Positions 1 through 7,775 of a stretch of 52,948 nt of DNA are shown piece after piece; the stretch's first letter is position 1, and each line of letters starts with the position of its first letter. The notes under the pieces are model-generated. The model saw only the letters and a program-made list of their open reading frames with translations, was not told where the DNA came from and made no database searches. Location of the stretch: positions 1 to 52,948 of the forward strand of contig DKVI01000046.1 in assembly GCA_002491115.1 (NCBI GenBank). The letters run 5' to 3'. The DNA comes from Lachnospiraceae bacterium UBA7182 (GTDB lineage Bacteria > Bacillota > Clostridia > Lachnospirales > Lachnospiraceae). Made by a program: the position numbers and the translations under genes.

Positions 1-1
1 G

Positions 2-79
2 GACGCGGTGAAGGCCAGGCAGAGAGGCGAGGAGATCTACGATGAATTTCTCGAGCAGTTTGAAGAGACGGTGAAATGA
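2..79 (+). CDS. C-terminal end of an unidentified protein (partial)
   Basis: The window opens inside a reading frame that encodes 25 residues, ending ...FLEQFEETVK before a TGA stop at 77-79. The tail is highly charged and looks helical. That is too little to name a family. It is supported as a real gene end because a terminator-like hairpin with a T-run follows 37 bp later at 116-147. The start lies outside the window. Confidence 0.5.
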   Translation, partial: DAVKARQRGEEIYDEFLEQFEETVK

Positions 80-115
80 ACATCGGTTCGCTCCGGCTCA
101 AAAACCTTTACAGGT

Positions 116-149
116 CAGTCGTCATTGCAGTAATGGCGGCTGTTTTTGT
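116..149 (+). terminator. Intrinsic terminator after the left-edge gene
   Basis: An 11-bp stem (116-126 with 132-142, including two G:U pairs) closes a 5-nt loop and is followed directly by TTTTTG at 143-148. It fits a rho-independent terminator for the partial gene that ends at 79. Confidence 0.7.
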
Positions 150-246
150 TCCCTTCTGTATCTTTCTGACTGCGTGATGCAAAAGAAACAGCTGCAAATA
201 AACTGGAATTAATTATATTGCTGCGCTGATCCGGATAAAAAAGGTC

Positions 247-275
247 TTGCATAATAGAAAAAAATGTGCTAAACT
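247..275 (+). promoter_or_regulatory. Sigma-A-type promoter for the rpn gene
   Basis: TTGCAT (247-252), a 17-nt spacer, then TAAACT (270-275). It predicts a 5' leader of roughly 125 nt before the start at 409. Confidence 0.6.
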
Positions 276-408
276 AACCACATCTAAATCATTTCTGGAA
301 TTTCTGTAAAAAGAACGTACGCGGCATTTCGCCACATTTTTCAGAAAGCAGTCGGAAAAATATAAGGCGGACGCCGGAGGCCCGGTATTTCCGCCGGAAA
401 GAGGAAGT

Positions 409-1440
409 ATGGGCAGAAAGGAAAATCCTTTTGTATGGTATTTTGATCAGAACAGTAACTTTGCCGAGCTGGCGGACGGATGGCTGTTTCACGGACAGGG
501 GCGCATCCGCCGCGAGGATGTCTCTTCCGGAGACAGGAGAATCCTTATAAGATATGGGAAGAAAAAGTATGCGGAGCGTTATCGGGATCTTTTTAAATCA
601 GTAGACGGCATGGACCTGCGGCTGCTGATCGGCGTCGGGCAGCAGAGCCATATTCATTATGCCATGCCCGCCCGCGTCATGGAGTATGACGGCTTTTCCT
701 ATGCCGCGCAGAGAAGTGTCATCCAGGCTTTCCATGAAGAGGCCGGAGATTTAAAAGAGGATGAATTTCTCTCCGGCTTTGCCAGGGCAGACCGGCTTAC
801 GCCGGTTATCACGCTGGTCCTTTACTGCGGAGACAAACCGTGGGACGGCGCAGAGCGGCTGTATGATATCCTGGATTTTAAGAAGATTCCGGATGAACTG
901 AAACCGTACATAGCGGATTATCGGATCCATGTGCTGGATGTCTGTCATACACCGGATGAGCGCCTGGCCGAATTTCCGCCGGATATTTATGCATTCTTTT
1001 TATTTTTAAAATACAAAAACGATCCTGGGAAACTGCTGGCGGCGCTGTCAGGCACAGCGCCTGTACGCAGTGCTACCTGTGAAGCCATCGCCGACTGTGT
1101 CGGCGAGCGGAGGCTGAAACATATTACCCCGGAAGAGAAAGGAGAAAAAGTATCTATGTGTAAGGCGATCGATATGCTGATTGCGGACGGCGAAAAACGT
1201 GGCATTGCAATCGGCGAAAAACGCGGTATTGCAATCGGCGAAAAACGCGGCATTGCAATCGGCGAAAAGCGTGGTATTGCAATCGGTGAAAGGCGCGGCA
1301 TTAAGCGGGAACGGAAAAAGATAGAGCGGGAGCGAAAAAATGCGGAGCGGGAACGGAGAAATGCAGAACGGGAACGGGCGCGGGCTGAAAAAGCGGAAGC
1401 ACGCGTCCGGGAATTGGAGAAGAAATTAAATTCCCTGTAA
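409..1440 (+). CDS. Rpn family recombination-promoting nuclease / YhgA-like putative transposase
   Basis: This 343-aa protein resembles the Rpn (recombination-promoting nuclease, PD-(D/E)XK, 'transposase YhgA-like') family common in Lachnospiraceae. The family core is visible at residues 59-101: RDLFK, then LLIGVGQQSHIHYAMP, then RVMEYDGFSYAAQ. Family members usually have Glu-x-Gln where this protein has Gly77-Gln78-Gln79, so the presumed catalytic acid may be lost. The C-terminus carries four and a half copies of the octapeptide GEKRGIAI (from residue 261), then heptads of the ERERRNA type that predict a coiled coil. The start is the ATG after AAAGAGG. An in-frame ATG at 1156 has its own AAAGGAG, so a second, short product is likely (see the separate entry). 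Rpn proteins are known toxin-antitoxin-like, anti-phage genes-within-genes. That role here is inference. Confidence 0.8.
   Translation: MGRKENPFVWYFDQNSNFAELADGWLFHGQGRIRREDVSSGDRRILIRYGKKKYAERYRDLFKSVDGMDLRLLIGVGQQSHIHYAMPARVMEYDGFSYAAQRSVIQAFHEEAGDLKEDEFLSGFARADRLTPVITLVLYCGDKPWDGAERLYDILDFKKIPDELKPYIADYRIHVLDVCHTPDERLAEFPPDIYAFFLFLKYKNDPGKLLAALSGTAPVRSATCEAIADCVGERRLKHITPEEKGEKVSMCKAIDMLIADGEKRGIAIGEKRGIAIGEKRGIAIGEKRGIAIGERRGIKRERKKIERERKNAERERRNAERERARAEKAEARVRELEKKLNSL
1156..1440 (+). CDS. Putative internally translated short Rpn product (RpnS-like)
   Basis: An ATG at 1156 (Met250 of the long form) is preceded by AAAGGAG at 1138-1144, 11 nt upstream. This is as good a ribosome binding site as those of many bona fide genes here. 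It would yield a 94-aa protein made of MCKAIDMLIADG, the GEKRGIAI repeats and the basic/acidic coiled coil. In studied Rpn systems the separately translated variable C-terminal domain (RpnS) binds and inhibits the full-length toxin (RpnL). The match here is position plus ribosome binding site only. It could also be chance. Confidence 0.45.
   Translation: MCKAIDMLIADGEKRGIAIGEKRGIAIGEKRGIAIGEKRGIAIGERRGIKRERKKIERERKNAERERRNAERERARAEKAEARVRELEKKLNSL
1189..1302 (+). repeat. 24-bp in-frame tandem repeat in rpn
   Basis: Four full 24-bp units (1189-1212, 1213-1236, 1237-1260, 1261-1284) plus an 18-bp partial unit (1285-1302) encode GEKRGIAI. The units differ only by a few substitutions, so repeat number could change by slippage or recombination without breaking the frame. 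A less regular 21-bp, heptad-encoding repeat (KRERKKI/ERERKNA/ERERRNA/ERERARA) follows at 1303-1386. Confidence 0.9.
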
Positions 1441-1534
1441 GAGTCGTTTCTGAAACGTATGCCTGGGAAATGGCTTTTTGAAAAATAGTCTATGAAGCCT
1501 TCGTGAAACGCCCCCGTAAAGCGGCCTTCCAATA

Positions 1535-1563
1535 TTGACATAGCTCTGCCGGCTTGTTAAAAT
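1535..1563 (+). promoter_or_regulatory. Promoter of the hybrid sensor kinase
   Basis: TTGACA (1535-1540), exactly 17 nt, then TAAAAT (1558-1563). Transcription would start near 1570, after the in-frame TTG at 1554. This rules out that longer start and supports the ATG at 1617. Confidence 0.75.
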
Positions 1564-1616
1564 GGTTATACAGGCGGATTTCTTGTAATCTGCAGAGGAC
1601 AGGAAGGAGAAGCGGG

Positions 1617-4600
1617 ATGTATCATTGCCATATACGGTTCTATCTGGTGGGCAGAAGCAGGGCGTTTGAGATTATAAAGGAGATGTCGCCTCTGGAACAT
1701 TTTACGCATGAATTTTCAGAGAGCCGGTATCCGGAAGCAGAACTGGTATCCAGGGCGGATGTGATCCTGGCCGTGTTGGAAGAGGATGGAGCGGAAGAGA
1801 TGCTCCGCATGCTTGCTGCCGGTCCGGATGATCATACAGAGCTGATTCTTTTGGCGTCAAAAGAGCAGACGAATGCTTTTGCGGGCAGTTTTGAAAGGAT
1901 AAAAGACATATGGACTCTGCCCATGTCAGACGAAGAGGTGCGTTTTCGTTTTTTCAGGTGGCAGCAGTCCTGTAAAAGGGATAAAGACGCCTGGCAGACC
2001 AGTCATTATCTGGAAACGACGATCAACAATATTCCAAATATGATCTGGTATAAGGACAAAGACGGCGTACATGAAAAAGTGAACGACAGTTTTTGCAGGA
2101 CGGTTAATAAAAGTAAAGAACAGGTGCAGGGGCGCAGGCATGCCTATATCTGGGATGTGGAACAGGACGATCCGGCCTGTATAGAGTCGGAGCGCCAGGT
2201 TATGGAAAATGAGAAGACGATTGTGTCTGAAGAAACGGTGATGACAGGCGAGGGCACGAGGCTGCTTACGACTTATAAGTCTCCGCTGTATGATCTGGAC
2301 GGGAGCGTCATGGGAACCGTAGGTGTGGGGATTGATATCACGCAGGAGCGGGCCTATGAACAGGAGATCATAAAGAAGAACCGTACGTTGGAAGAAATCT
2401 TCATGACCATGGACTGCGGCATCATGAGCCATTCGATTGACGGCTCGCGTATTTTGAGCGTGAACAGGGCAGCCCTTAAGATCCTGGGTTATGACAGCCA
2501 GGAAGAACTGCTGTCCGACGGGTTCGACATGATTGCGAAAACCGTGCTGGATGAAGACAAAGAAAAGCTGAGGAAAAGTATCCGGGAACTGAAAAAAGAA
2601 GGGGACAGTGTCAGCGTAGAATATCGCGTACGTCATAAGAACGGTGATATTCTTCATATCATGGGAAACGTCAAACTGCTTAAGGAAAACGGGGAACTTT
2701 TTTATCGGCGTTTTCTTCTTGACTGCACGGAACAAAAACTGGAGGAAAAGAGAAAAGAAAGACACCATATGGAACTGGTTCATGCGCTGAGTATTGATTA
2801 TGAGCTGGTGTGCTTTTTTGATCTGTATACAGGTGTGGGACTGCCGCTTCGGGTTGCCGAACATACGGAGCATTTTGCCATATTTACGGGAGAAAAACTG
2901 TCACTGGAAGAAAGCATGAAGTTTTACATACAGGATCAGGTCTATGAGGAAGACAAAGAGATGCTTCTTGAGGCGTCCCTTCGCGGAAACCTGGAAAAAG
3001 AGCTGGAAAAGAAGAATACATATTATATTAATTACCGCACCTGCCGCGGAGGAAAGATGGAATACTTTCAGATGAAAGCGGTGCGCGCAGGAGAGTGGGA
3101 TGAGAATCACGGGATTGCCCTTGGATTCCGCAGTGTGGATGAAGAAATCCGAAGTGAGATGGAGAAAAAAAGCCTTTTAGAAGATGCGCTTTCACAGGCT
3201 AACCGGGCAAACAAAGCAAAGAGTGTATTCCTCTCCAACATGTCTCATGATATCCGGACGCCTATGAACGCCATTGTCGGTTTTACGGCGCTGGCTATTA
3301 CCCACATTGACAATAAGGAACAGGTGGCAGAGTATTTAAAGAAAATCATGACTTCGGGAGACCATCTGTTAAGCCTGATCAACGATGTGCTGGATATGAG
3401 CCGTATTGAGAACGGCAAGATGCATCTGGACGAGAAACCGTGCAGCCTGCCGGAGATTCTTCATGGCCTGCGCAATATCGTGCAGGCGGACATACATGCC
3501 AAACAACTGGAACTGTATATTGATACGGTGGATGTCTTTGATGAAGAAATCTGTTGTGACAAACTGCGTCTGAACCAGGTACTTCTGAATTTGATGAGCA
3601 ATTCCATCAAGTATACGAAAGCGGGCGGCATGGTCAATATGAGGATCACAGAAAAAGCCGGAGCGCCTGCAGGATACGCGAACTATGAATTTTACATAAG
3701 GGATACCGGGATCGGCATGAGCAAGGAGTTTGTATCCCATATTTTTGAACCTTTTGAGCGGGAAAAGAATACGACGATCAGCGGCATTCAGGGAACCGGT
3801 CTGGGAATGGCGATTACAAAAAATATTGTAGATATGATGAATGGTTCCATTGAAGTTAAGAGCGAGCAGGGTGTGGGCACGGAGTTTACGGTCTGCTTTA
3901 CGTTCCGCCTGAGTGAAGAGGCAAAAGGGCCGCAGGTGATACCAAAGCTTAAGAACAGCAGGGCGCTTGTGGTGGATGACGATTTTAACACCTGTGACAG
4001 CGTGTCCTATATGCTGACACAGATTGGTCTGCGTGCAGAATGGACATTATCAGGAAAAGAAGCAGTGCTGCGAACCCGCCAGGCAGTTTCCAGGGGAGAC
4101 AATTACTGTGTATATATTATTGACTGGCTGATGCCGGATATGAACGGGATTGAAGTTACGAGAAGAATACGCAAGGAAACCGGAGCGGATGTACCGGTTA
4201 TCGTCCTGACCGCGTATGACTGGTCCGATATAGAAGAAGAAGCGAAAGAGGCGGGTGTTACGGCTTTTTGCAGTAAACCTCTGTTTTTATCGGAGCTTCA
4301 TGACTGCCTGAATTCTATCGTAAACGCAGATGATGACAAAGAGGAAGGCCATGAAAGTGAACCAAAAGAGTTCCATACGGGACGTATTCTGCTGGCGGAA
4401 GACAACATACTGAATCAGGAGATTGCCACAGCGATCCTCGGAGACGCAGGATTTATTGTAGACGTGGCGGAAAACGGACAGATTGCCGTGGATATGCTGA
4501 AAAAATCGGAACCCGGTTACTACCAGGTAGTGCTGATGGACGTCCAGATGCCGGTTATGAACGGTTATGAGGCAGTGACAGAGATCCGCCGCCTGGAGAA

Positions 4601-4796
4601 TCATGAGCTGGCTTGCGTTCCTATCCTGGCTATGACAGCCAATGCTTTTGAAGAAGATAAACAGGAGGCGTTAAAGTGCGGGATGAACGGCTACATAGCG
4701 AAGCCGATCAATGTAGAAAAGCTGTTCGAGACGCTGGATCAGGTGCTGAACCCGGCCGAAAAAAAAGTGTTTGACAAACAGACGCAATTTGTCTAA
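1617..4796 (+). CDS. Hybrid sensor histidine kinase with PAS domains and two receiver domains
   Basis: The ATG at 1617 follows GGAAGGAGA and gives 1059 aa. I see no transmembrane segment, so it should be cytosolic. Residues 1-115 do not match a domain I know. PAS-like folds follow at about 125-245 and 255-375, with a probable third at 385-510. A HisKA dimerisation domain contains the phospho-acceptor His544 (NMSHDIRTPMN). The HATPase has an N box (NLMSNSIKY), a G1 box (DTGIGM) and a G2 box (GTGLGMAI). Two receivers follow, with predicted phospho-acceptors Asp836 (IIDWLMPDMNG) and Asp975 (LMDVQMPVMNG). No output domain or adjacent regulator gene is present, so phosphate probably passes to an unlinked Hpt or response regulator. 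It has its own promoter. A second promoter at 4771 lies inside its last codons. The ligand is unknown. Confidence 0.9.
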   Translation: MYHCHIRFYLVGRSRAFEIIKEMSPLEHFTHEFSESRYPEAELVSRADVILAVLEEDGAEEMLRMLAAGPDDHTELILLASKEQTNAFAGSFERIKDIWTLPMSDEEVRFRFFRWQQSCKRDKDAWQTSHYLETTINNIPNMIWYKDKDGVHEKVNDSFCRTVNKSKEQVQGRRHAYIWDVEQDDPACIESERQVMENEKTIVSEETVMTGEGTRLLTTYKSPLYDLDGSVMGTVGVGIDITQERAYEQEIIKKNRTLEEIFMTMDCGIMSHSIDGSRILSVNRAALKILGYDSQEELLSDGFDMIAKTVLDEDKEKLRKSIRELKKEGDSVSVEYRVRHKNGDILHIMGNVKLLKENGELFYRRFLLDCTEQKLEEKRKERHHMELVHALSIDYELVCFFDLYTGVGLPLRVAEHTEHFAIFTGEKLSLEESMKFYIQDQVYEEDKEMLLEASLRGNLEKELEKKNTYYINYRTCRGGKMEYFQMKAVRAGEWDENHGIALGFRSVDEEIRSEMEKKSLLEDALSQANRANKAKSVFLSNMSHDIRTPMNAIVGFTALAITHIDNKEQVAEYLKKIMTSGDHLLSLINDVLDMSRIENGKMHLDEKPCSLPEILHGLRNIVQADIHAKQLELYIDTVDVFDEEICCDKLRLNQVLLNLMSNSIKYTKAGGMVNMRITEKAGAPAGYANYEFYIRDTGIGMSKEFVSHIFEPFEREKNTTISGIQGTGLGMAITKNIVDMMNGSIEVKSEQGVGTEFTVCFTFRLSEEAKGPQVIPKLKNSRALVVDDDFNTCDSVSYMLTQIGLRAEWTLSGKEAVLRTRQAVSRGDNYCVYIIDWLMPDMNGIEVTRRIRKETGADVPVIVLTAYDWSDIEEEAKEAGVTAFCSKPLFLSELHDCLNSIVNADDDKEEGHESEPKEFHTGRILLAEDNILNQEIATAILGDAGFIVDVAENGQIAVDMLKKSEPGYYQVVLMDVQMPVMNGYEAVTEIRRLENHELACVPILAMTANAFEEDKQEALKCGMNGYIAKPINVEKLFETLDQVLNPAEKKVFDKQTQFV

Positions 4797-4799
4797 TAT
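4771..4799 (+). promoter_or_regulatory. thiS: Near-consensus promoter for the thi operon leader
   Basis: TTGACA (4771-4776), 17 nt, TAATAT (4794-4799). It overlaps the last codons of the sensor kinase gene and would start transcription near 4806, about 17 nt before the leader hairpin. Confidence 0.75.
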
Positions 4800-4822
4800 A
4801 ATCTGTAGATTGTCGGTTTACA

Positions 4823-4878
4823 AAGCCGCATGAAGGGGTACACCACCGCGGGTGTATTGCTTCATGCGGCTTTTTTTT
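4823..4878 (+). terminator. Leader hairpin / terminator ahead of thiS (possible attenuator)
   Basis: A 13-bp perfect stem (4823-4835 with 4860-4872) encloses an inner 6-bp stem (TACACC 4839-4844 with GGTGTA 4851-4856). It is followed by a T-run at 4871-4878. It can end the sensor kinase transcript. Because a strong promoter lies just upstream, it can also stop thi transcription after about 70 nt, as an attenuator would. I find no TPP-riboswitch core (no CUGAGA and no ACCUGA). A structured 'thiS motif' RNA has been proposed upstream of thiS in Firmicutes; whether this element belongs to it is untested. Confidence 0.7.
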
Positions 4879-4907
4879 ACGAAATCATGAAATGACAGGA
4901 GGAATAC

Positions 4908-5102
4908 ATGGTAAAAATTAACGGAAAAGAAACAAAGACCCAGGGGATGTCACTTCTTCAGTATCTGGTACAGGAAGGTTATCATACGGAGCGGCTTGCC
5001 GTAGAGTGCAATGAGGAGATTGTCCCCAGGTCGCGTTATGCAGAAAAAATCCTTCGGGATGGGGATGTACTGGAGATTGTCAGTTTTGTGGGAGGGGGCT
5101 GA
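4908..5102 (+). CDS. thiS: Sulfur carrier protein ThiS
   Basis: A 64-aa ubiquitin-like protein that ends in ...VSFVGGG. The C-terminal Gly-Gly is adenylated by ThiF and converted to the thiocarboxylate that donates sulfur to the thiazole ring. Length and the terminal glycines match ThiS. The start follows ACAGGAGG. It is the first gene of a tight thiS-thiF-thiG-thiH-tenI operon; thiF begins 3 bp after its stop. Confidence 0.93.
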   Translation: MVKINGKETKTQGMSLLQYLVQEGYHTERLAVECNEEIVPRSRYAEKILRDGDVLEIVSFVGGG

Positions 5103-5105
5103 AGC

Positions 5106-5741
5106 ATGGTAAGTGAAAAGGAGATCGACGATGCGCTGGCGCTTCGCCACACCCGTCAGGTGCAGGAAAAACTGAAAAAAGCGAAGGCGGCAGTCTGCGG
5201 CCTGGGCGGATTGGGGTCTCATATCGCGGGTGCCCTGGCCAGATGCGGTGTTGGCAGTCTGCATCTGATTGATGACGACCGGGTAGATCTGTCGAACCTG
5301 AACCGGCAGCAGTATACGCTTGCCCAGCTGGGCATGCCCAAGCCGGAAGCTTTAAAAGAATGGCTTTTATCTTTTAACCCCTATCTGAAGATCTGTACCG
5401 ACTGTGTACGGATGACGGAGGAAAATACAGGGGAACTTCTGAAAGACGATCCGTATATTTGTGAAGCTTTCGATCAGCCGGAGACAAAGGCTATGCTTAC
5501 CAACTATGTTTTGGAACACTTTCCGGAGCGGTATCTGGTGGGCGCATCGGGAATGGCAGGTTTCGGAGAGAGCAACCGGATTCATACCAGAAGGATCACA
5601 TCGCATTATTATCTGTGCGGAGACGAAATCTCCGGTATAGAAACCTGCGGAAGCCTGATGGCACCCCGGGTGATGCTCTGCGCCGCCCATCAGGCAAATA
5701 AAATGATAGAATTGATTTTACAAGGAGGAAGAGAATCATGA
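5106..5741 (+). CDS. thiF: ThiF, ThiS adenylyltransferase (short form)
   Basis: 211 aa. An E1-like Rossmann fold with the nucleotide motif CGLGGLGSHIAGALARCGVG at about 31-50, followed by the Asp/Arg-rich substrate region LIDDDRVDLSNLNRQQY. It activates the ThiS C-terminus with ATP. It is shorter than E. coli ThiF and lacks an obvious paired CxxC zinc site, as in the short clostridial ThiF form. The last 4 bp overlap thiG (ATGA), which suggests translational coupling. An E1-like enzyme for another carrier is possible in principle, but the operon makes ThiF clear. Confidence 0.9.
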   Translation: MVSEKEIDDALALRHTRQVQEKLKKAKAAVCGLGGLGSHIAGALARCGVGSLHLIDDDRVDLSNLNRQQYTLAQLGMPKPEALKEWLLSFNPYLKICTDCVRMTEENTGELLKDDPYICEAFDQPETKAMLTNYVLEHFPERYLVGASGMAGFGESNRIHTRRITSHYYLCGDEISGIETCGSLMAPRVMLCAAHQANKMIELILQGGRES

Positions 5742-6508
5742 AGAACGATCCATTTACATTAGGAGGAAAAGAGTTTCACTCCCGCTTTATCCTTGGTTCC
5801 GGAAAATATTCCATGGAGCTGATTCGGGCGGCGGTGGAGCATGCGGGTGCCCAGATCATCACACTGGCGGTTCGCAGGACCAATACAAAAGAAACGGAAA
5901 ATATTCTGGATTACATACCGGAGGACGTCACATTACTGCCCAATACTTCCGGAGCCAGAGACGCCAAAGAAGCGGTGCGGATCGCCAGGATGGCCAGAGA
6001 GCTTGGGTGCGGCGATTTCGTGAAGATTGAGATTATGAAAGACAGTAAATATCTGCTTCCCGACAACAACGAGACGGTAAAGGCCACAGAGATACTGGCC
6101 AAAGAGGGATTTACGGTACTTCCTTATATGTATCCGGATCTGTATGCGGCCCGGGCGCTGGTGGATGCGGGCGCGGCAGCGGTCATGCCTCTGGCGGCGC
6201 CCATCGGTTCCAATAAAGGTCTGGCGGCCCGGGAATTTATCCGTATCCTGATTGATGAGATCGATCTGCCCATTATCGTGGACGCGGGCATCGGCAGGCC
6301 GTCTCAGGCCTGCGAAGCCATGGAAATGGGCGCGGCTGCCATTATGGCCAATACAGCCATTGCGACGGCAGGAGATATCCCGTCCATGGCGGGTGCGTTT
6401 AAAAGCGCCATTGAGGCAGGCAGAGCCGCGTATCTGTCAGGACTTGGCAGAGTATTGGAGCGCGGAGCCGCCGCGTCTGATCCGCTGACCGGATTTTTAA
6501 GGGATTAG
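5738..6508 (+). CDS. thiG: Thiazole synthase ThiG
   Basis: 256 aa, the usual ThiG length. It forms the thiazole phosphate from deoxyxylulose-5-phosphate, dehydroglycine (from ThiH) and ThiS thiocarboxylate. The Schiff-base lysine is Lys96 in GDFVKIEIMKDSKYLLPDN. The N-terminal FHSRFILGSGKY and the phosphate-binding DAGIGRPSQA segments are typical. The start overlaps the thiF stop and is preceded by AAGGAGG. A 13-bp gap follows before thiH. Confidence 0.95.
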   Translation: MKNDPFTLGGKEFHSRFILGSGKYSMELIRAAVEHAGAQIITLAVRRTNTKETENILDYIPEDVTLLPNTSGARDAKEAVRIARMARELGCGDFVKIEIMKDSKYLLPDNNETVKATEILAKEGFTVLPYMYPDLYAARALVDAGAAAVMPLAAPIGSNKGLAAREFIRILIDEIDLPIIVDAGIGRPSQACEAMEMGAAAIMANTAIATAGDIPSMAGAFKSAIEAGRAAYLSGLGRVLERGAAASDPLTGFLRD

Positions 6509-6521
6509 AGGTGACGAAGAA

Positions 6522-7775
6522 ATGGGAAAAAATCAGTTTTTTGTGGATTGTGCCGGACTCAGCGAAAAAACGCTGGAAAAAAAACGCCGGCTGGAGCAGG
6601 ATCCGTCAAGCCGTAAAAACCATATGGAATATATGGAGGGAATGGAACGCATCTCTTCAGGCATTATGAATCATGTGCTTGATCAGATGCACGGGTATGA
6701 TCCCGGAGCTTATACAGATGCGGATGTAAAAAACGCCCTGGCGCGGGAAAACTGCGGCCCGGAAGATCTGAAGGCGCTTCTGTCTCCGGCGGCGCTTCCC
6801 CATCTGGAAGAGATGGCGGTGCGGGCCAGGGAAGAGACCGGGAAGCATTTCGGGAATACGGTCTACTTGTTTACCCCTCTGTACATTGCCAACTATTGTG
6901 AAAATTACTGTGTGTACTGCGGATTTAACTGTTACAATGATATTGTAAGGAAGAAACTTACAATGGAAGAAATCGAGCATGAGATGAAGATCATCGCCGC
7001 TTCGGGTATGGAAGAGATTCTTCTTCTGACAGGGGAGAGCCGAAGTAAAAGTGATGTGAACTATATAGGAGAAGCCTGTAAAATGGCAGCGAAATGCTTT
7101 CGGAATGTGGGGCTGGAGATCTATCCTGTCAATACGGATGAGTACCGTTATCTTCATGAATGCGGTGCGGACTATGTGACGGTTTTTCAGGAGACTTACG
7201 ATTCGGACGCATATGAGAAACTGCATCTTCTGGGGCATAAAAGGGTGTTTCCGTATCGGTTTGAGGCTCAGGAACGTGCCATCCTGGGCGGCATGCGCGG
7301 TGTGGCTTTTTCTGCCCTGTTAGGTCTTGCAGATTTTAGAAAAGACGCGCTTGCCAGCGCGCTGCACGTGTATTATCTTCAGCGAAAATATCCCTATGTG
7401 GAATATTCCCTTTCCTGCCCGCGTCTTCGCCCGATCATTAACAATGACAGGATAAACCCTCAGGATGTCCATGAAAAAGAGCTGTGCCAGATCCTGTGTG
7501 CCTACCGTATCTTCCTGCCCTATGTGGGGATCACAGTGTCTTCCCGGGAACAGAAGCACTTTCGGGACGGGATTGTGAAGATCGCGGCCACTAAAGTATC
7601 TGCGGGCGTGTCCACAGGCATCGGAGATCATGAGGGCAAATATGAGGGAAGTCAAACGGAGGATGCCGGTGACGAGCAGTTCGAGATTTCCGACGACAGA
7701 AGTTTAGGGCAGATGTATGCTGATATGGAAGGAGAAGGGCTTCAGCCGGTGCTGAATGACTATGTCTATGTATAA
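6522..7775 (+). CDS. thiH: ThiH, 2-iminoacetate (dehydroglycine) synthase, radical SAM
   Basis: 417 aa. The radical-SAM cluster motif CxxxCxxC is at Cys126/Cys130/Cys133 (NYCENYCVYCGF). The C-terminal region, including GDEQFEISDDRSLGQM, matches ThiH. It cleaves tyrosine with SAM to give dehydroglycine for ThiG, the anaerobic route that avoids the oxygen-dependent ThiO. HydG is the nearest relative, and the genome should need one because hydF is present. Position in the thi operon and the length favour ThiH here. The 3' end overlaps the next gene. Confidence 0.93.
   Translation: MGKNQFFVDCAGLSEKTLEKKRRLEQDPSSRKNHMEYMEGMERISSGIMNHVLDQMHGYDPGAYTDADVKNALARENCGPEDLKALLSPAALPHLEEMAVRAREETGKHFGNTVYLFTPLYIANYCENYCVYCGFNCYNDIVRKKLTMEEIEHEMKIIAASGMEEILLLTGESRSKSDVNYIGEACKMAAKCFRNVGLEIYPVNTDEYRYLHECGADYVTVFQETYDSDAYEKLHLLGHKRVFPYRFEAQERAILGGMRGVAFSALLGLADFRKDALASALHVYYLQRKYPYVEYSLSCPRLRPIINNDRINPQDVHEKELCQILCAYRIFLPYVGITVSSREQKHFRDGIVKIAATKVSAGVSTGIGDHEGKYEGSQTEDAGDEQFEISDDRSLGQMYADMEGEGLQPVLNDYVYV

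Larger units (their letters stand above)
80..408. other. Intergenic stretch: terminator, promoter and leader of the rpn gene
   Basis: This 329-bp gap holds the terminator at 116-149, a candidate promoter at 247-275, and a small GC-rich hairpin at 366-395 (GGCGGA pairing with TCCGCC, enclosing CCGG/CCGG). The hairpin sits just before the ribosome binding site of the next gene. I see nothing specific in 150-246. Confidence 0.5.

Noticed and set aside
1189..1302. CRISPR-like array
   Set aside because: The 24-bp units abut with no spacers and encode an in-frame protein repeat.
987..1541. Long minus-strand open frame opposite the rpn gene
   Set aside because: Ser/Arg-rich shadow of the GEKRGIAI and ERERRNA repeats; no ribosome binding site and no family match.
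1554..1616. Upstream TTG start for the sensor kinase
   Set aside because: It overlaps the TTGACA-17-TAAAAT promoter; the ATG at 1617 has a strong ribosome binding site.
4800..4907. TPP riboswitch upstream of thiS
   Set aside because: The conserved TPP core sequences are absent; only a hairpin plus T-run is present.
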